This document shows positions 11,342 through 23,400 of a stretch of 64,000 nucleotides of DNA, in pieces. Below the pieces are notes generated by a model, which did not search any database, was not told the DNA's origin, and saw nothing but the letters and a program-made list of their open reading frames with translations. This stretch comes from Euwallacea fornicatus. Taxonomy: Eukaryota; Arthropoda; Insecta; Coleoptera; Curculionidae. The position numbers were made by a program, and so were the translations under genes. The stretch spans positions 806,001-870,000 of the forward strand of contig NC_089554.1 in the NCBI RefSeq assembly GCF_040115645.1. The letters run 5' to 3'. How positions within the stretch are numbered: the stretch's first letter is position 1; the number at the start of each line of letters is the position of its first letter.

Positions 11342-12693
11342 AACTTCATTTGAATTCCTTCATAAGAGAAATACTTAATTACTCGTACATTAATTGCAAA
11401 GGATGGACACTAAGTGAATTTTAAGTCTCATAGCCCTATAGTCAAGCAAACCCCTACAATAGCCAAACATTTCGGTCATTGCTGGCCTTAATATGAATTA
11501 ATGACCAAATTCATTCCTTCGTGTTCTAAGCCATTATCTATTTACCTCATTTCATCATCAATCACACGCACAATTCACGTTTTCCTGGTATGAAGATACG
11601 AGAGATGAAGTTTTTAGCTCGTTATGAGAAATACTTTTAACTAAAAGGAAACAACACTCTGTTGCTTCAATTAAGACGATCTGTAACTTTGAAGTGAAGA
11701 TTTCAGCTATATAATTTGGAGGGTAAACACTGTCTTTCCCATCCGATGCGGGAATATTAAAGCTGGTCAGCTTTGCATAACCGACTTTAGCAAGAATAAT
11801 AATTGTTGCCTCGCCCTTTTCAGCGCTCCGGAAGCTGCTTAACAAGCTTCGCCGAAATGAACGTGGCAAACGCCCTTTTAAGTTTATTTCCGATCTAGAA
11901 AATATTTTCAGCCTCCAAGGAAACAATACTCATAGAACAAATCCCAAAATAAACATTCTTCAAGGGCCCGTATTCAATTTCTCGACCCCACAAATCACCG
12001 AGGACAAAATATTCTCTTCTACCTATACCAATACTTCCCTATCTCGACATTTTTGCAGGCCGCAAAATTGGGGCACAAATCAATAACCCTGTTCTGTCTT
12101 CGACATGCTAAGCGGGATTTATCTTTATGGTTCAACGTCCAATTATTGATAGCATAACAATCAGATACAGGTTCAGTGGAGTGAACTATTTCCAGTGAAC
12201 AACAACACAAGCCCTTTGTTTAATAGGGAGCTAGACTAGACAAAATAATAGCGAAACAGAGGCGTAGGTTATATCGTCGTTTATGAATATTCATTCTCCA
12301 TATGTTGTTTTAGGAGTTTACCAGAAAGACTAGGACCATTAATTCTAAAAGCTCGTATTCATTTATAGAATGCGAATGTGTATATTACAAAATTTACGTG
12401 CATAGAAAAAGCTTTCTACTCCCGGTGGGTAACATTTAGGGGAACGTTGTCATAGGCCGTGAGCTAGAATCCTTGACTTTGTCTATTGAGGTTACGTATC
12501 GACTCATTTATGGTTACCCCCATAAAGGTTTGCACGTTATATTTATTAATTATGAAGTATTAACTCTTACCAAGGTTGAAATTCTTATTATAACTTATGT
12601 TAGTGTGTATAAATAAGATATGATTTTGATATGATCTGGAAAGACATTAAACATGATCAATACAAAATTGATCTTGAAATTCTAATAGGTCTC
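11339..12693. other. Unassigned non-coding DNA
   Basis: No transposon termini or protein motifs seen. A 122-codon minus-strand frame at 11558-11926 has mixed composition but no recognised domain, and no splice context was found. I treat it as chance. This may be single-copy intronic or intergenic DNA. Confidence 0.3.
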
Positions 12694-13413
12694 CAGGGTG
12701 TTTCAGAAGGATGGGATCAATTTTCTTGGGATTATTCACTACAACAATAGAAAACATCTGAGTATAAGAACTTGTGTCCACCTATGTCTCCCTAAGGCGC
12801 TACGGCCTTATAATGCTTTAAAACAATTATGTGCAAATATGTGTTTATCGAGTAGTATATTATTTATCGAATTTTAGTGTTTCACAAAATAACACTACAA
12901 TTATTATTCAAAATGTCGTCTTTGAACTTCATTAAACCTGTTAAAAGGCCATACCAGGTTTCTGATGAACTACTTCCAATTCCGTCATGATTCGTGCAAT
13001 CAGGGTTTGCTCTGTTTGCACTGGCATTTCATAAACCAGAGCTTTTACATGTTCGCACAGAAAAAAATCTAAAAGTGTTAGATCGGGTGACCAAGAGGGC
13101 CACGGAACTAAACCATTTCTATCGATCCAATGTTGTCTGAACTAACAATCTAAATGCTGACGTACTTGAAAAGAAAAGTGTGCAGGCATATTTGCTGGCC
13201 AAAATGTAATGGGATGTTTTCAAGAAGTTTCTGCTTAAAAATAAATAAAATAACTCAATAAAATACATTTTTGCACACAATTGTCTTAAAGAATCGTAAG
13301 GCCGTGGCGCCTTAGGGAGACATTTGCTCACACGGGTTCTTATGCTCAGATGTCTTCTATTATTGCACTAAACCACCCCTAGAAGTTTGATTGCATAGAC
13401 GTGAAACACCTTG
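12694..13413 (-). mobile_element. Element F: 720-bp deletion derivative with ~170-200-bp TIRs
   Basis: The left CAGGGTGTTTCAGAAGG mirrors CACCTTG at 13407-13413, which is followed by TA. Conserved inner parts include GTCTCCCTAAGGCG and CGGCCTTA, seen in both arms (about 12790 and 13300). The core retains only the C-terminal half of a transposase on the minus strand. Confidence 0.8.
12935..13200 (-). pseudogene. C-terminal transposase remnant in element F
   Basis: The minus-strand reading includes MPAHFSFQVRQHLDC, a stop, then FRQHWIDRNGLVPWPSWSPD and LTLLDFFLCEHVKALVYEMP (about 13200-13025). The SPDLTLLDFF block contains the third catalytic Asp. The following EMPVQTEQTLIARI segment is the usual C-terminal helix. 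The N-terminal and first-Asp regions were removed by the internal deletion. Confidence 0.8.
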
Positions 13414-16400
13414 TATCCAGACTTCATAAAGACTTTACTTTCGTGTGCTGATAATTGAATGTCCCTCCGTCCTCAATTTTCCACTTTGAAGGTTACTACC
13501 TGTTCTTGACAACGTAAATCGTTCAAAATTATTAAATTTGAGTGCTCTTTAATGTGAATTCAGTATCCGAGTTGTACATAAGATATGGAAATGCGAAACA
13601 GACCAATATTTTTAGATGTAACTCTTCTTCTTACTGGATCTAGAACTCAGTGAAATTCGGATATCGCGCAAATGTGACGTAAACTCTTTGTTAAGCTCTA
13701 GTGACAATGCAAGTATTAAACCCGCTAGAGTTAGCCGTCACTAGCATAATTCCTGTTAGCATGTTATGCAAAACGGAGCTTTAAGTTGCTCGTGCGAATT
13801 TGTGTATTATATCTCCTGGTCTGGTCGAGACAAAGTCTTGCAAGTTTTAAAACTACAATAATGGAATGTAGAAACTTTCTCGGCTTGGAAAGGTTACGTA
13901 TTTACGGGCACAAGTTAGAGTTTAATGTCTTATATTAAGCTGAAAGATCTTCTAATGTAGAAAGTTGGAACTGCATTTAAATTGATTTTAACGTAGATAG
14001 TAATTTATTAGAGGCTAATGTTCCGTCTAATTTAGCGACTAGATAAATCATTCTGCCGAATTCAATTAACTGAATTATGGTTTAATGGATGATGAAGCTC
14101 GGGAGCTAAATCCTATCAGAAACCACTGACAACCACATTAGGAGGTATTATGTTTTGTACGCTGGATATACTAATTTATTAATTATTGTACTGGTTAGGA
14201 TTCAAACTATCACAATTTGTTGGTTTAGCAGCCTGTGGGGGACATCAAGGTGAAACTATTTAAGCATACGGACTTCCCTCACCATCTATCGTACACTAAA
14301 AATCAGATATTTCATCATGGAGTCACAATTATATCCACAGGCTAGCAACAATTTTATCACGATAAGCTTAAATCTAAACATCATCTTATTAGAAAGCATT
14401 GAAATTTCTTAATTGTGACCGCGTCACATTGTAAAAAAGCAGCAGGAAAAGCGGGAAACCCAAATAGGAAAGGGGAAAAGGCATCGAATGATCAACACAT
14501 GAAAGTAAATTTTCTCAATTGGACTCAATAGCGGCCGTCAATTTCTTTAAAATCTACTTTAAATGTTCTATTGAAATTTCCTATTGTAGTTACTAGAAGT
14601 GCTTCGATTTTCAAAAGAGCGATCTATGGCACTTCCATGAAGGTTCTTTACTTTAGAGTATATATAATAAAACAGGGGTTTTCCTTCGAATCGTACTCTT
14701 CGTCTATGTACTTATTACTTTTTTTATTAAATTTGTATGAAGATTCATATACAGGGTATTTCAGTTTTGGCCTGCGTTCTTCTAGAGGATACTAGAAGTT
14801 CTCAAGTCAAAATTTAAATCGCTGAGAAGAGATACATTTTTTTAGATGAGTCTTGTTGTTATTTCAAAATATAAGTTTTGGTATCTTATTTAAGCACAAT
14901 TAACTAAACGTTATCCATGCTCACTGACGAAAAGGCGACACATTAAAATATGGACTGATTGAATTAGCACACGGATTAAATTTATTAAAATACTAGGTGT
15001 CTCATTATTCAGGATGAACTTAAAAATGTACACTTGTTCGATTGATCGCAATTAATCTTGTCACATTCATGATTAATTCAATATACGAACAATTTTTCCA
15101 TAGTAAGATGTAGTATTTGACTACAAAAAGGCGACCGTTGCTGTTCTTATTGATATCGGGAACATTTATCGGGTAGTAAATTACTATAAGTGTCTAATAC
15201 ACGAACAATTCTGAGAATAAGTTAATGTCTATGAGTTAGAAATGTTTCCCAAGACGCGTAAATATGTAATATACGAATAAAAAGAAAATTTTTGATATAT
15301 TTTAGACCAATTCATGTAATCGGAATCAGAAAAAAACACTCGTGCACCACAAGAAAGTACTTCGTGTTTTTACGTACACAACATAAAGAAGAGCACAGAA
15401 GCACCAGTGGGTTCATATGATACCTAAAATTACTACATGGTTTTTTAATAATTTCTTTTTAACTGATGCCTCGACAAGCGATGTTGAGCAATTATTCTTG
15501 ATGCAACATAACCGTTATCTCTTCCTCCGCAGGTCTACGTAGTCGCCACGTGCCTTCTGCAATAGGCCAAATATGGAGACCTGCACTTATTACTTATGCA
15601 CATATTTACGCGGTGAATGCCTGCATCCACGGCACTGGAATCCTGATTTGTAACCGCCATTCATCGGTTAACGTTGTATCCATAATGAGCTCGAAACACG
15701 CACGCAATTAAAACCATTTAAAGCTCTTTACATGGATTAGTTGTGCCATCAATCTTGGCACTGTTTTCACTTGAATATACCGCTTAATTAAATTTTTGCC
15801 CTGTAACTGTTCGTTCTTAATAAAAGTACGTGGAGAAGAAAGGCATTTCTCTGCGGTCATTTTAACAGTTGAAGGTGGAAAACTAGTTGAAAGAAGACTA
15901 ATAATTGCTTAAAAAATGAACTAAATACAGTCAAAATAACGCAACACATCTCTTTAAATCGATTTTTAAAGTCATTTTTCACTGATTAATTGCTGATATA
16001 ATTTTGTCAAGACTCAGTAAATAATAAATATTAGCATATTAAATAAGGCACTTCTGGAAGCGTTCACCCAGAAATCATACTTAAGAGTGGCAGTAAGTTT
16101 GCCTTTATTTACATAACGCAGGCAAGGCTGCCTGTTAGGTAATATATTACACAGAGCCGCTTTATTTTGCTCTTTATGAGCCCACGTTCCGCCGTGTAAT
16201 GTTTGGGGAGAAAGCAAACATTGATGAGTTATTTAAACAGGAAAATGCCAAAAAAAAAATGAGCTATGCAAAAGATTGATTGCAAATTACTGAAATATTA
16301 TTCTGATTAATGTTGTTAGAGTGAAAATGGAATTTTGCTTCAATCAAACCAGGAATAGGGGATTAGCAGACTATAAGGGTTACGGTGCAAGATCTCCAAA

Positions 16401-17098
16401 AGTGAGGTATTTAAACAAAAATATCACAAATTCGTAATTCGTCAGATAGACCTCTTTGAACAATAATTTTCTAGGGGCCGAACTCCTGTTAGTTTCGTCA
16501 GATTGAGACAAATTTTTTTTTTTAATAATATTAGTTGCCAGACCATAGAATCAAACTCTATAATGAGAGTAAATCTGAAGTTATAATATTTATAGGCCTA
16601 CACATTCGCAAAATATTGTAAGTTCCACTGATGGACAATTTAAAAAACTCTTAGCTCATGTATTTAAACATTTTTCGCTATATCTGAAGTAGATGAAATT
16701 TTTGTTCCCATCAGATCGGTAATCTGGATGAGTCCGATGATAGAGCTAAACCCGTACGATCGGAAATTTTCAAAGTTTCGGTGTTAGTGAGACTTAAACA
16801 TTAAAAACTCGTAAAATACCACTTAAAAGAGTAATTCTTTTGGCGCTAGATGGCCTTTGGTTTCTTCAGATTGATTACAAACTTTTGTTTCAAGGGGATT
16901 AAAAATATGGCTGTCTCGGAGAGAAAACTAGTCCGGCTTACTTGGGGTTAGCCAGAGGTTTTAGTAATAAGCTAGTAAAAAATTATCTTAACGTCTTAAA
17001 AAGACTACTTGAGACAGTTAGTCTTTCGGCGCCATATTTTGCTTTGATTTTTACAATAGTTCTCGAGTAGGTACTTCAACTTAACTATCTCATATATA
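13414..17098. other. Gene-poor AT-rich DNA with one orphan transposon end
   Basis: No coding sequence is supported. At 14752 a CAGGGTATTTCAGTTTT end follows TA, as in the elements nearby, but no partner terminus was found, so it is an orphan or truncated end. The stretch at 15920-16010 may be a weak Tc1-type end. An AT-rich segment around 16640-16960 resembles 19260-19420 and 19620-19780. Confidence 0.35.
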
Positions 17099-18503
17099 CA
17101 GAGTGTCTGGAAAAGGTCTTTACAACGCTCAACCATAGGTAGCTGAGATCAAAAATATAACGATTTAACTGTATTTGCCTTAGTCCAAAAATTGATAATA
17201 ACCAAGCTACAGGGTGGCAAAGTTGAAATGTAAAATTTAATTTTTAGTCTTAATTATTAAACGGCAGGAGGAAAACTCATGAAATTTTCTACAAGGAGCT
17301 TTTTCGCCATGAGATATTCATATCTGCAAACAAAATTTTTATAAATCGTAGAGGGCGCCACATACACATTAGGTACCTGTTTAGGTCCTTAAAGTTTTAT
17401 TTTGTAACGTATACCACTTTTGGGTGAAAAAACAAATTTATGTGCTGTTTTTGCTTAAAAAAAGTATACGTTAATTAAGTCGCTAACTGTAACGATTTTC
17501 GAGTGGTGGAAGATCTTGTACTGGCGTTTTGTGGTGTGAGTATAGCAATTGTTCTGTAAGCACTCGATGACCAAATCTTCAGAAAGTACTAGTTCTCTCC
17601 CGATTTGCCTAGTACTGAGTTCCGGGTCTTTTCCCACACGTTCTAAGATTTGTTCTTCAACTTCAGGAGCTCTTATACAACGCTGTCGTCTATTATTTGC
17701 AATTTGAGGTGCAAAGCGGCCAGTCTCCCTAAGGCGTCTCCCTACAGCAGCAAAAGTTGGATGATTCGGTACTCTACGATGAGGGAATCTTTCAAAATAA
17801 ACTCAAACGAATTCTCGACCATTTCCTTGACAGAATCCAAATACCAATACCATATCGGTGTATTCTACATTGGTAAAGTGCATCGCCATAATGTAAATAA
17901 ACATCAAAATTTATTTTTACCACTAAACTTAAAAGCACAAAATGAAATGTCTTCCAAAAATACTTTATCACTTTAGGGAAGATCAGTTCGATTGCAACAA
18001 CAATAATAATTATTCTGTAGCAACTAAAAATAGACTTAAAGAGATTGAGACTGGAAAAGGTGTGCATATTTTGCAATTACTTTAGAAGTCTTTTTCTCGA
18101 AAATGGTTGTAGTTAGCGACTTGATTAAGGTATACTTTTTTGAGCAAAAACATCGCCCAAATACTTTTTTTCACCCAAAAGTGGTTTACCGTTACGAACA
18201 AAAAGCTTTAAGGACCTAAACGGGTACCTAATGCGTATATGGCGCCTTCTAGGATTTACAAAAATTTTGTTTACAGATATGATTTCCTCTTGTCGAAAAA
18301 CCTCTTCTTTGTAGAAAATTTCACGAGTTTTCCTCCTGCCGTTTAATAATTATGACTCAAAAACAAATTTTACATTTCAACTTTGCCACCCTGTAGCTCG
18401 GTTATTACCAATTTTTGAACTAAGGCAAATATCGTTAAATCGTTATATTTTGATCTCAATTACTTGTGGTAGAGCGTTGTAAAGACCTTTTAGGGACACC
18501 CTG
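17099..18503 (-). mobile_element. 1.4-kb deletion derivative with ~405-bp TIRs, keeping only the transposase N-terminal half
   Basis: The left TIR is 17099-17503 (CAGAGTGTCTGGAAAAGG after TA); the right TIR is 18095-18503 (ending GGGACACCCTG). Both contain an internal copy of the terminal motif, TACAGGGTGGCAAAG at 17208 and its mirror near 18390. The TIRs resemble those of the element at 31491-33825 in order and spacing, so the two are related families. The core (17504-18094) encodes a transposase N-terminus that runs straight into the left TIR, showing that the whole catalytic domain was deleted. Confidence 0.85.
17455..17889 (-). pseudogene. Transposase DNA-binding domain only (144 codons, one internal stop)
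   Basis: The minus-strand frame starts ATG at 17889 (MAMHFTNVEYTDMVLVFGFC). It continues without a frameshift through FPHRRVPNHPTFAAVGRRLR and GRFAPQ (first helix-turn-helix, DUF4817-like), then EVEEQILERVGKDPELSTRQ (second helix-turn-helix), to a stop inside the TIR at 17455-17457. The only lesion is TGA at 17803-17805, at codon 29. No DDE catalytic residues are present, because the deletion removed everything after about residue 130. It aligns with residues 1-110 of the intact transposase at 32081. As it stands only a short peptide is made from the first ATG. Reinitiation downstream of the stop is possible but unsupported. Confidence 0.8.
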
Positions 18504-20379
18504 TGTATGGGCATGCATTTTTTCCATAAGAACGATTAATGTTATGAAAAGTATTCAAGAAATCTTTTTTCATAGAAATATGAAGCATTCAAAAAATTAT
18601 TATTTTTTAATCAGTGGCATATTATATTTTTCGTTGAAAATGTTCTGAATCACAACAAGGAAAACGCCACTGGTGAAAGTTAAGACATTTTTGCCCCTTA
18701 AAAGATATATCTCTACATTCATGCTATGATTCCCCCAAATTTCATAAAAATTTTTAATGCCAGAACGGACTTATTAGGAAAAATCAAGCAAATTATATTT
18801 TGTATCACCCTATGTTTCAGACAGAAAGTTCAAACCCACCCACATTCGTATGAACTTTATTCCTAATTTCGGTCAAAGGCACCTAGAGTAAGTAATTGGC
18901 AGAATTATTCTGAATCACCCTATATATCAATTCGTTTATGGTTCCGGAATATTACCCACAGAAACGCATACGGAAGCGTAGACGGCATAAGACGTGATGA
19001 TGTAAATTCCAGATATACTTTTAAACGCATTAGGGCATGACCACTTAAAAGATAAATGGATATCCCCACAAGGAATTTTCACCGGTATTATTATTATTAA
19101 TAATTTCGGGCTAGGTTGATATTTCATGTCACCCAAGTCGTTAAGATTTTATCTTTGCACCTTTAGCTGAAAGGTGGTATTTATTTTATTCCGATGGTCA
19201 GAAGAAAAATAGGGGTTTTCTATGGATCATCAATCATTCAACCAAGCATATAATTGCGTTAAAATTATACCAATTTTTATATTTGAAAAATTTAACCATC
19301 GCTAGTTTAAATTTCTATGCTTCAAAGAGTTAAAACAGTTATCCTTTCAGCATTAAATTTGATTACCTCATAACGATACTAAATGTGTGTTTTAATCGGA
19401 TTTGGGTCTTTAAAGCAGGGTTTACACATGCATGGTTTATTGGCGCCGGTGCCAGTGAAATGACTGGCGCCAAAATGTTCAGCTTATTTTAATATTATTA
19501 TTTGCCTCCGGTATACTGGTACACACACATAAAAACCCTTGCGTTAGTCAACTGGCGTTCATTATTTAAGCATGCAAACCATGTTTCGGAGTTCACATTC
19601 GAGAGGTTTCAGTGATGACCACATTAAAAAATCATAACTTTTCCGGTTCGTTACGTAAGATAGTCATTCTTTCAGCACTAGATGACTATTCATCTCTTCA
19701 GATTAGAGTTTAATATTTGTTTTAGTCGGATAAGTATTACGACTGTGTCAGATAATAAATCTATTCTCTTTTACTCGGGGTATAAAGTATGTATGGAAAA
19801 TTTTGAGACGATTTTCATCAAAACCTTTTGAAGACAAATTGGTTCAAAAACCGACCTGGAATCTTAATTGTATATTACCTAAATACATAAACTTAAGTTA
19901 AGTCGCCGTTGGTTAAGGAATTCACCTAATTTTAGTAGGAAACATCTTGATATTATGCCGAAATCATTAGAGTTGCTTAAAGTTGGTTGCGAATATGTAC
20001 CTAAAACTTTTAGCCCCTCCAAAGATATCTCAAGCAACACCTGTTGGGAATTCTTAGCCTTTACTGCCTTGCAGAGTACACGACCAGTGGTGGAAAGCCC
20101 ATACCTAAGAACAACTGCGTCGTAATATCTACGAGGGGATTAATAAAATAGAGCTTACCTACGTTACAAGCCATATAAGGCAGGTTAAAACCAAACTGCA
20201 AACCATCGAAGACCTTTATTAATGTTTTTACGTTAGCATATGAATTTGAACTCGTGTACGATTAACGTGTTTTCAAAAAATTTATATATTACATATTTAA
20301 ATAAATAAAGTTTTAAATTTCTAAAGTTAAAGACACTCCTTCGAGTAAACGTGGCATTACCGGTGATTAAGAGTTTTTC
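18504..20379. other. Non-coding stretch with dispersed AT-rich repeats
   Basis: No gene seen. The phrases ATCACCCTATGTTTC (about 18806) and AATCACCCTATATAT (about 18914) look like eroded transposon ends. The segments 19260-19420 and 19620-19780 resemble each other and 16795-16960 (shared TTTCAGCA...TAGATG, CTTCAGATT and TTTTAGTCGGAT phrases), so a short repeat family is likely. A GGCGCC-containing hairpin lies at about 19440-19475. Confidence 0.35.
18993..19187 (+). repeat. Dispersed repeat, copy 1 (partner at 21756-21946)
   Basis: About 195 bp align with 21756-21946 in the same orientation, sharing GTAAATTCCAGA, ACCTAAAAGATAAATGGATA-like and CGTTAAGATTTTATCTTT phrases. The two are roughly four-fifths identical by eye. 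No coding content. Confidence 0.7.
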
Positions 20380-20830
20380 ACAGATATAGCATCAACATTA
20401 TTCTGATTTCTAAACAAAGAGTGAATCCAAGCGGAGCTGTATTTCAAGAAAGTTCTTGACAGGAGTGATGTGGTAGGAGTAAAATGTTCTCTATATAGTA
20501 CTGTAAAGTAAATGGTTTGGACACTTTCGTACTAAAAACCATTTATCTAAAACTCACTTCTTGGTTTTCACCAACGCAAAATTATAATAAAATTTCATCC
20601 TACTTTTCCACACTGATTGTTTTTGGGTGACCAATCTTGTCCATTTTTGGACAAAATGATCCAGTTTCCCGTAACTTATCATAAAGGTTCATAAAGAGTG
20701 TGAAATCTGGCTACAGCCTGTTTGGATATAATTGCAAATATTGCTGCTTAACTCCACATCCAATAAAATTTTCTTCACTCAACCCATATTTGACAGCTTC
20801 ATTAATTATTTTGTTTCAATAGAGGCCGTT
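20380..20830 (-). pseudogene. N-terminal transposase relic (DUF4817-type)
   Basis: The minus-strand reading from about 20815 gives an amphipathic helix, then QQYLQLYPNRL, stop, PDFTLFMNLYDKLRETGSFC (about 20740-20670), and after stops IENILLLPHHSCQELS. The YPNR..PD..F......LRETGSF pattern is the N-terminal helix-turn-helix seen in the other transposases here. The catalytic domain is not found downstream. No TIRs identified. Confidence 0.55.
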
Positions 20831-21755
20831 AGGAGAAAAAGATATTTTGTGAATACATTGAAATGGACACACTGGTACAGAATGTTTTTAATGTAAATAT
20901 TCCGATAACCGTGCCTCCTACCGACTTTTAAAAAGTATATATTTTTTCAATGAAAGTAAGGGAGAATCCATTTCGGCAGCTACCGAATTGACAAAGTAAG
21001 CGGCCAAAAAGTTATATGAAGTGAAACTTGCGAAATATGAGTGAAGTAGCGCTCCCTAACTGATACTATCAAATAGATATTAAATCTGAGTTCTATTCGT
21101 TAAATTAACTTTAAATACTAAATGTGAACCAATTCTTAAAAAAAAACTGTAAAGGATATTCGGAAGAGAAATAAAAATAAGATAAAAGTTTATCACTCTG
21201 TAGATGTGTTAATAGCGATTTCGGCACCAGGATTCATAACTCAAATCGTCTTATTTATATGTAAGGTATCATCCATTACTTTCTGTACCGTTAATTAAAG
21301 ACCACCATTAAGATTATTTCAAAGGTTCTTTTACATATGTTATTTGAATGATAGCCAATTTTAAAACTTGGTGAAGATTTTAGGATACAATATAGAACAG
21401 AAAGATTACCTTGACATCTCAGTCGGAACAGCTTAAGTTACACCCCAACTCTAGAACCCGTTGTAATTGTCAGAGTGATGGGGGGGTGGGAATTTTTGAA
21501 CTTTTCACTTATATTAAACTAAATACATTATCAACAATTGTGGTTGTTACGCCCATTCATGGCGATATCTTCTTTCAGCACAAAAATATATATTAAGACA
21601 GATCGACCGTTTTTTTTTTTATTTGAAAACCTAGTGCTAAAATCGACTTATTACGGCCCATCCCCGGCATAATGACATTTTAATTACCTGAAGCCGAGGC
21701 TTTCAGTAATAGTTTCTGTCAGCGGTTATTGCTGCCGCAGGACAGATATTTGCGG

Positions 21756-21946
21756 ACGTGGTGACGTAAATTCCAGACACACTTTTAAATGCGTTTGGGC
21801 CTGTCCACCTAAAAGATAAATGGATATCGCCCACAAGTAATTTTCACCGCTATTATTATTAATAATTTCAGGTTTGGTTTGTATTTCATGTAACCCAGGT
21901 CGTTAAGATTTTATCTTTTTACCTTTTATTCAGAGGTAGTATTTAC
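21756..21946 (+). repeat. Dispersed repeat, copy 2 (partner at 18993-19187)
   Basis: Same orientation as its partner 2.8 kb upstream; shared phrases as given there. Confidence 0.7.
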
Positions 21947-22280
21947 TATATACATATAAAGAGCTAGACTTAAAATGTATATTTAAATAAGAATGTAGTT
22001 TACATTTTTAACTATAATTTTAAACTTTTAGCTTGATGAAGTTTTTAATTGACAATGTTTTTTATTATACGTACACGATAGTTATGATTTGGATACCATT
22101 TCTAACATCAAATTTATAAATCAAGAAAGAGTACGATTAAAAACTTCCTTTCCAAAATACTTTTATCAAAAAAGGTTTACAACGTTCGAAAGTAGTCTTT
22201 GCAGAAACAAATTCATGCAAATTGTTCCGACTACAGCCATTAAGAGAAAGAATTTCAAAGTGCTTCACGCAAGCTAAACA

Positions 22281-22405
22281 TTCACGTCTCATACATTTTA
22301 GTTTGCAGATTATTGTGGTTTTTCTACTTTTTTTTCTAAGTTCTGAAGGTAATTTTGTCACTAAAGCGTTAACAGAGGTTTTCGTGCGAGCTCTCACTAA
22401 AAGGT
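22281..22405 (+). repeat. Dispersed repeat similar to 44635-44765
   Basis: Begins TTCACGTCTCATACATTTTA and resembles TTCACGTCTCATCCATTTTA at 44635. Both continue to TTCTGAAG and a GTTCGTGCGAGC-like phrase about 110 bp on. Nature unknown; possibly a LINE 3' region. Confidence 0.5.
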
Positions 22406-22932
22406 AATTGTTACTCTCTGTTACGTTTAACTGACAATAGTTCGCAGTTCCACCGCCTTCAATAACTCCAACTGGTATATGCGGCGTTACTCCCAAACAT
22501 TTTTCGAAAATATAGTTGTTAATTATTTTAAAAATTGTTTAATTAAACATGGTTAAAGTAGGAAAACATTATTAAGTACGATTTGTTGATTCCTTCTTCG
22601 TAGTAGATCTAACTTTTAACGTAACTTCTAGAACCCTTTATAACTAGATAGCCACAGTCAATTTGACCGACAAAATGGCTAAAACCAGTTATTTCGTACG
22701 TTAGCATAACCACAATACCGGCTCAATAATGAATTGTAAATTTGGTGCTAAATCTGGTCATACTAATCAAGACTGTTTTGTGACATGTAAACTCCCCGAT
22801 TTTGAGGTTTTGCTCTTTATTAGTTATCGATTTACTTGTTTACTAATGAAAACCCCAATTTTGATTAATTTTAATTTTAATTAAGCAAATACAGTTCCTA
22901 GCAAAAAAAACCGTATGGATATCAAATATGTA

Positions 22933-23400
22933 CGCTACCGTTCAAAAGTATCGGGGCACTTATTGTTTTATAAGAATGAACACCAAAATTTATGAAAACG
23001 ACGTAATTTTTTATTCCATGGTCTAGCGTAAATGTTAATTAACCTAAAACATATTAAAAAAGTGGAAAAATGCTGCATATGTTTAAATGGACGCTTCATC
23101 TATATATCCTTCACGCGATTAAATAATTACAAGCGTATAGTCGGGGTATCTTCACTACGATTTTTTTTAATTTCTAGTGTTATTTCATCCCAAGCTGCTT
23201 TTTAATTATTAAAAAAGTTGATGTGCAGGCTAATTGTCGGACTTTTCCATCTAATTTTTCTCGCAATAATTCAATTACCTTTAAATCCGGCCTCTAAGGA
23301 GGCCAAGTCATTAATTTAACAATGTCTTCCATTTTTAGACTCTGCGAATATTCTTTTAATAATATAAATGTGTTTCAAATATATAAAAAATGATGTCAAA
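22933..23400 (-). mobile_element. Truncated Tc1-like element
   Basis: The left end CGCTACCGTTCAAAAGTATC after TA is a common Tc1-type terminus. On the minus strand near 23310-23230 the reading is WPP, stop, RPDLKVIELLREKLDGKVRQ, matching the usual WPPQSPDLNPIELLWxxLDRxVR block with the catalytic Glu. Stops and missing 5' sequence make it a relic. No right TIR found. Confidence 0.65.

Larger units (their letters stand above)
20831..22932. other. Non-coding stretch with two dispersed repeats
   Basis: Contains the repeat at 21756-21946 and one at 22281-22405. A 119-codon minus-strand frame at 22137-22496 overlaps other frames and has no recognised motif. There is no evidence for a gene. Confidence 0.3.

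Noticed and set aside
11558..11926. 122-codon minus-strand open frame as a possible exon
   Set aside because: No homology or motif recognised; a frame of this length can occur by chance in this much sequence.
22137..22496. 119-codon minus-strand open frame
   Set aside because: Overlaps frames on the other strand and a dispersed repeat; no recognisable domain.
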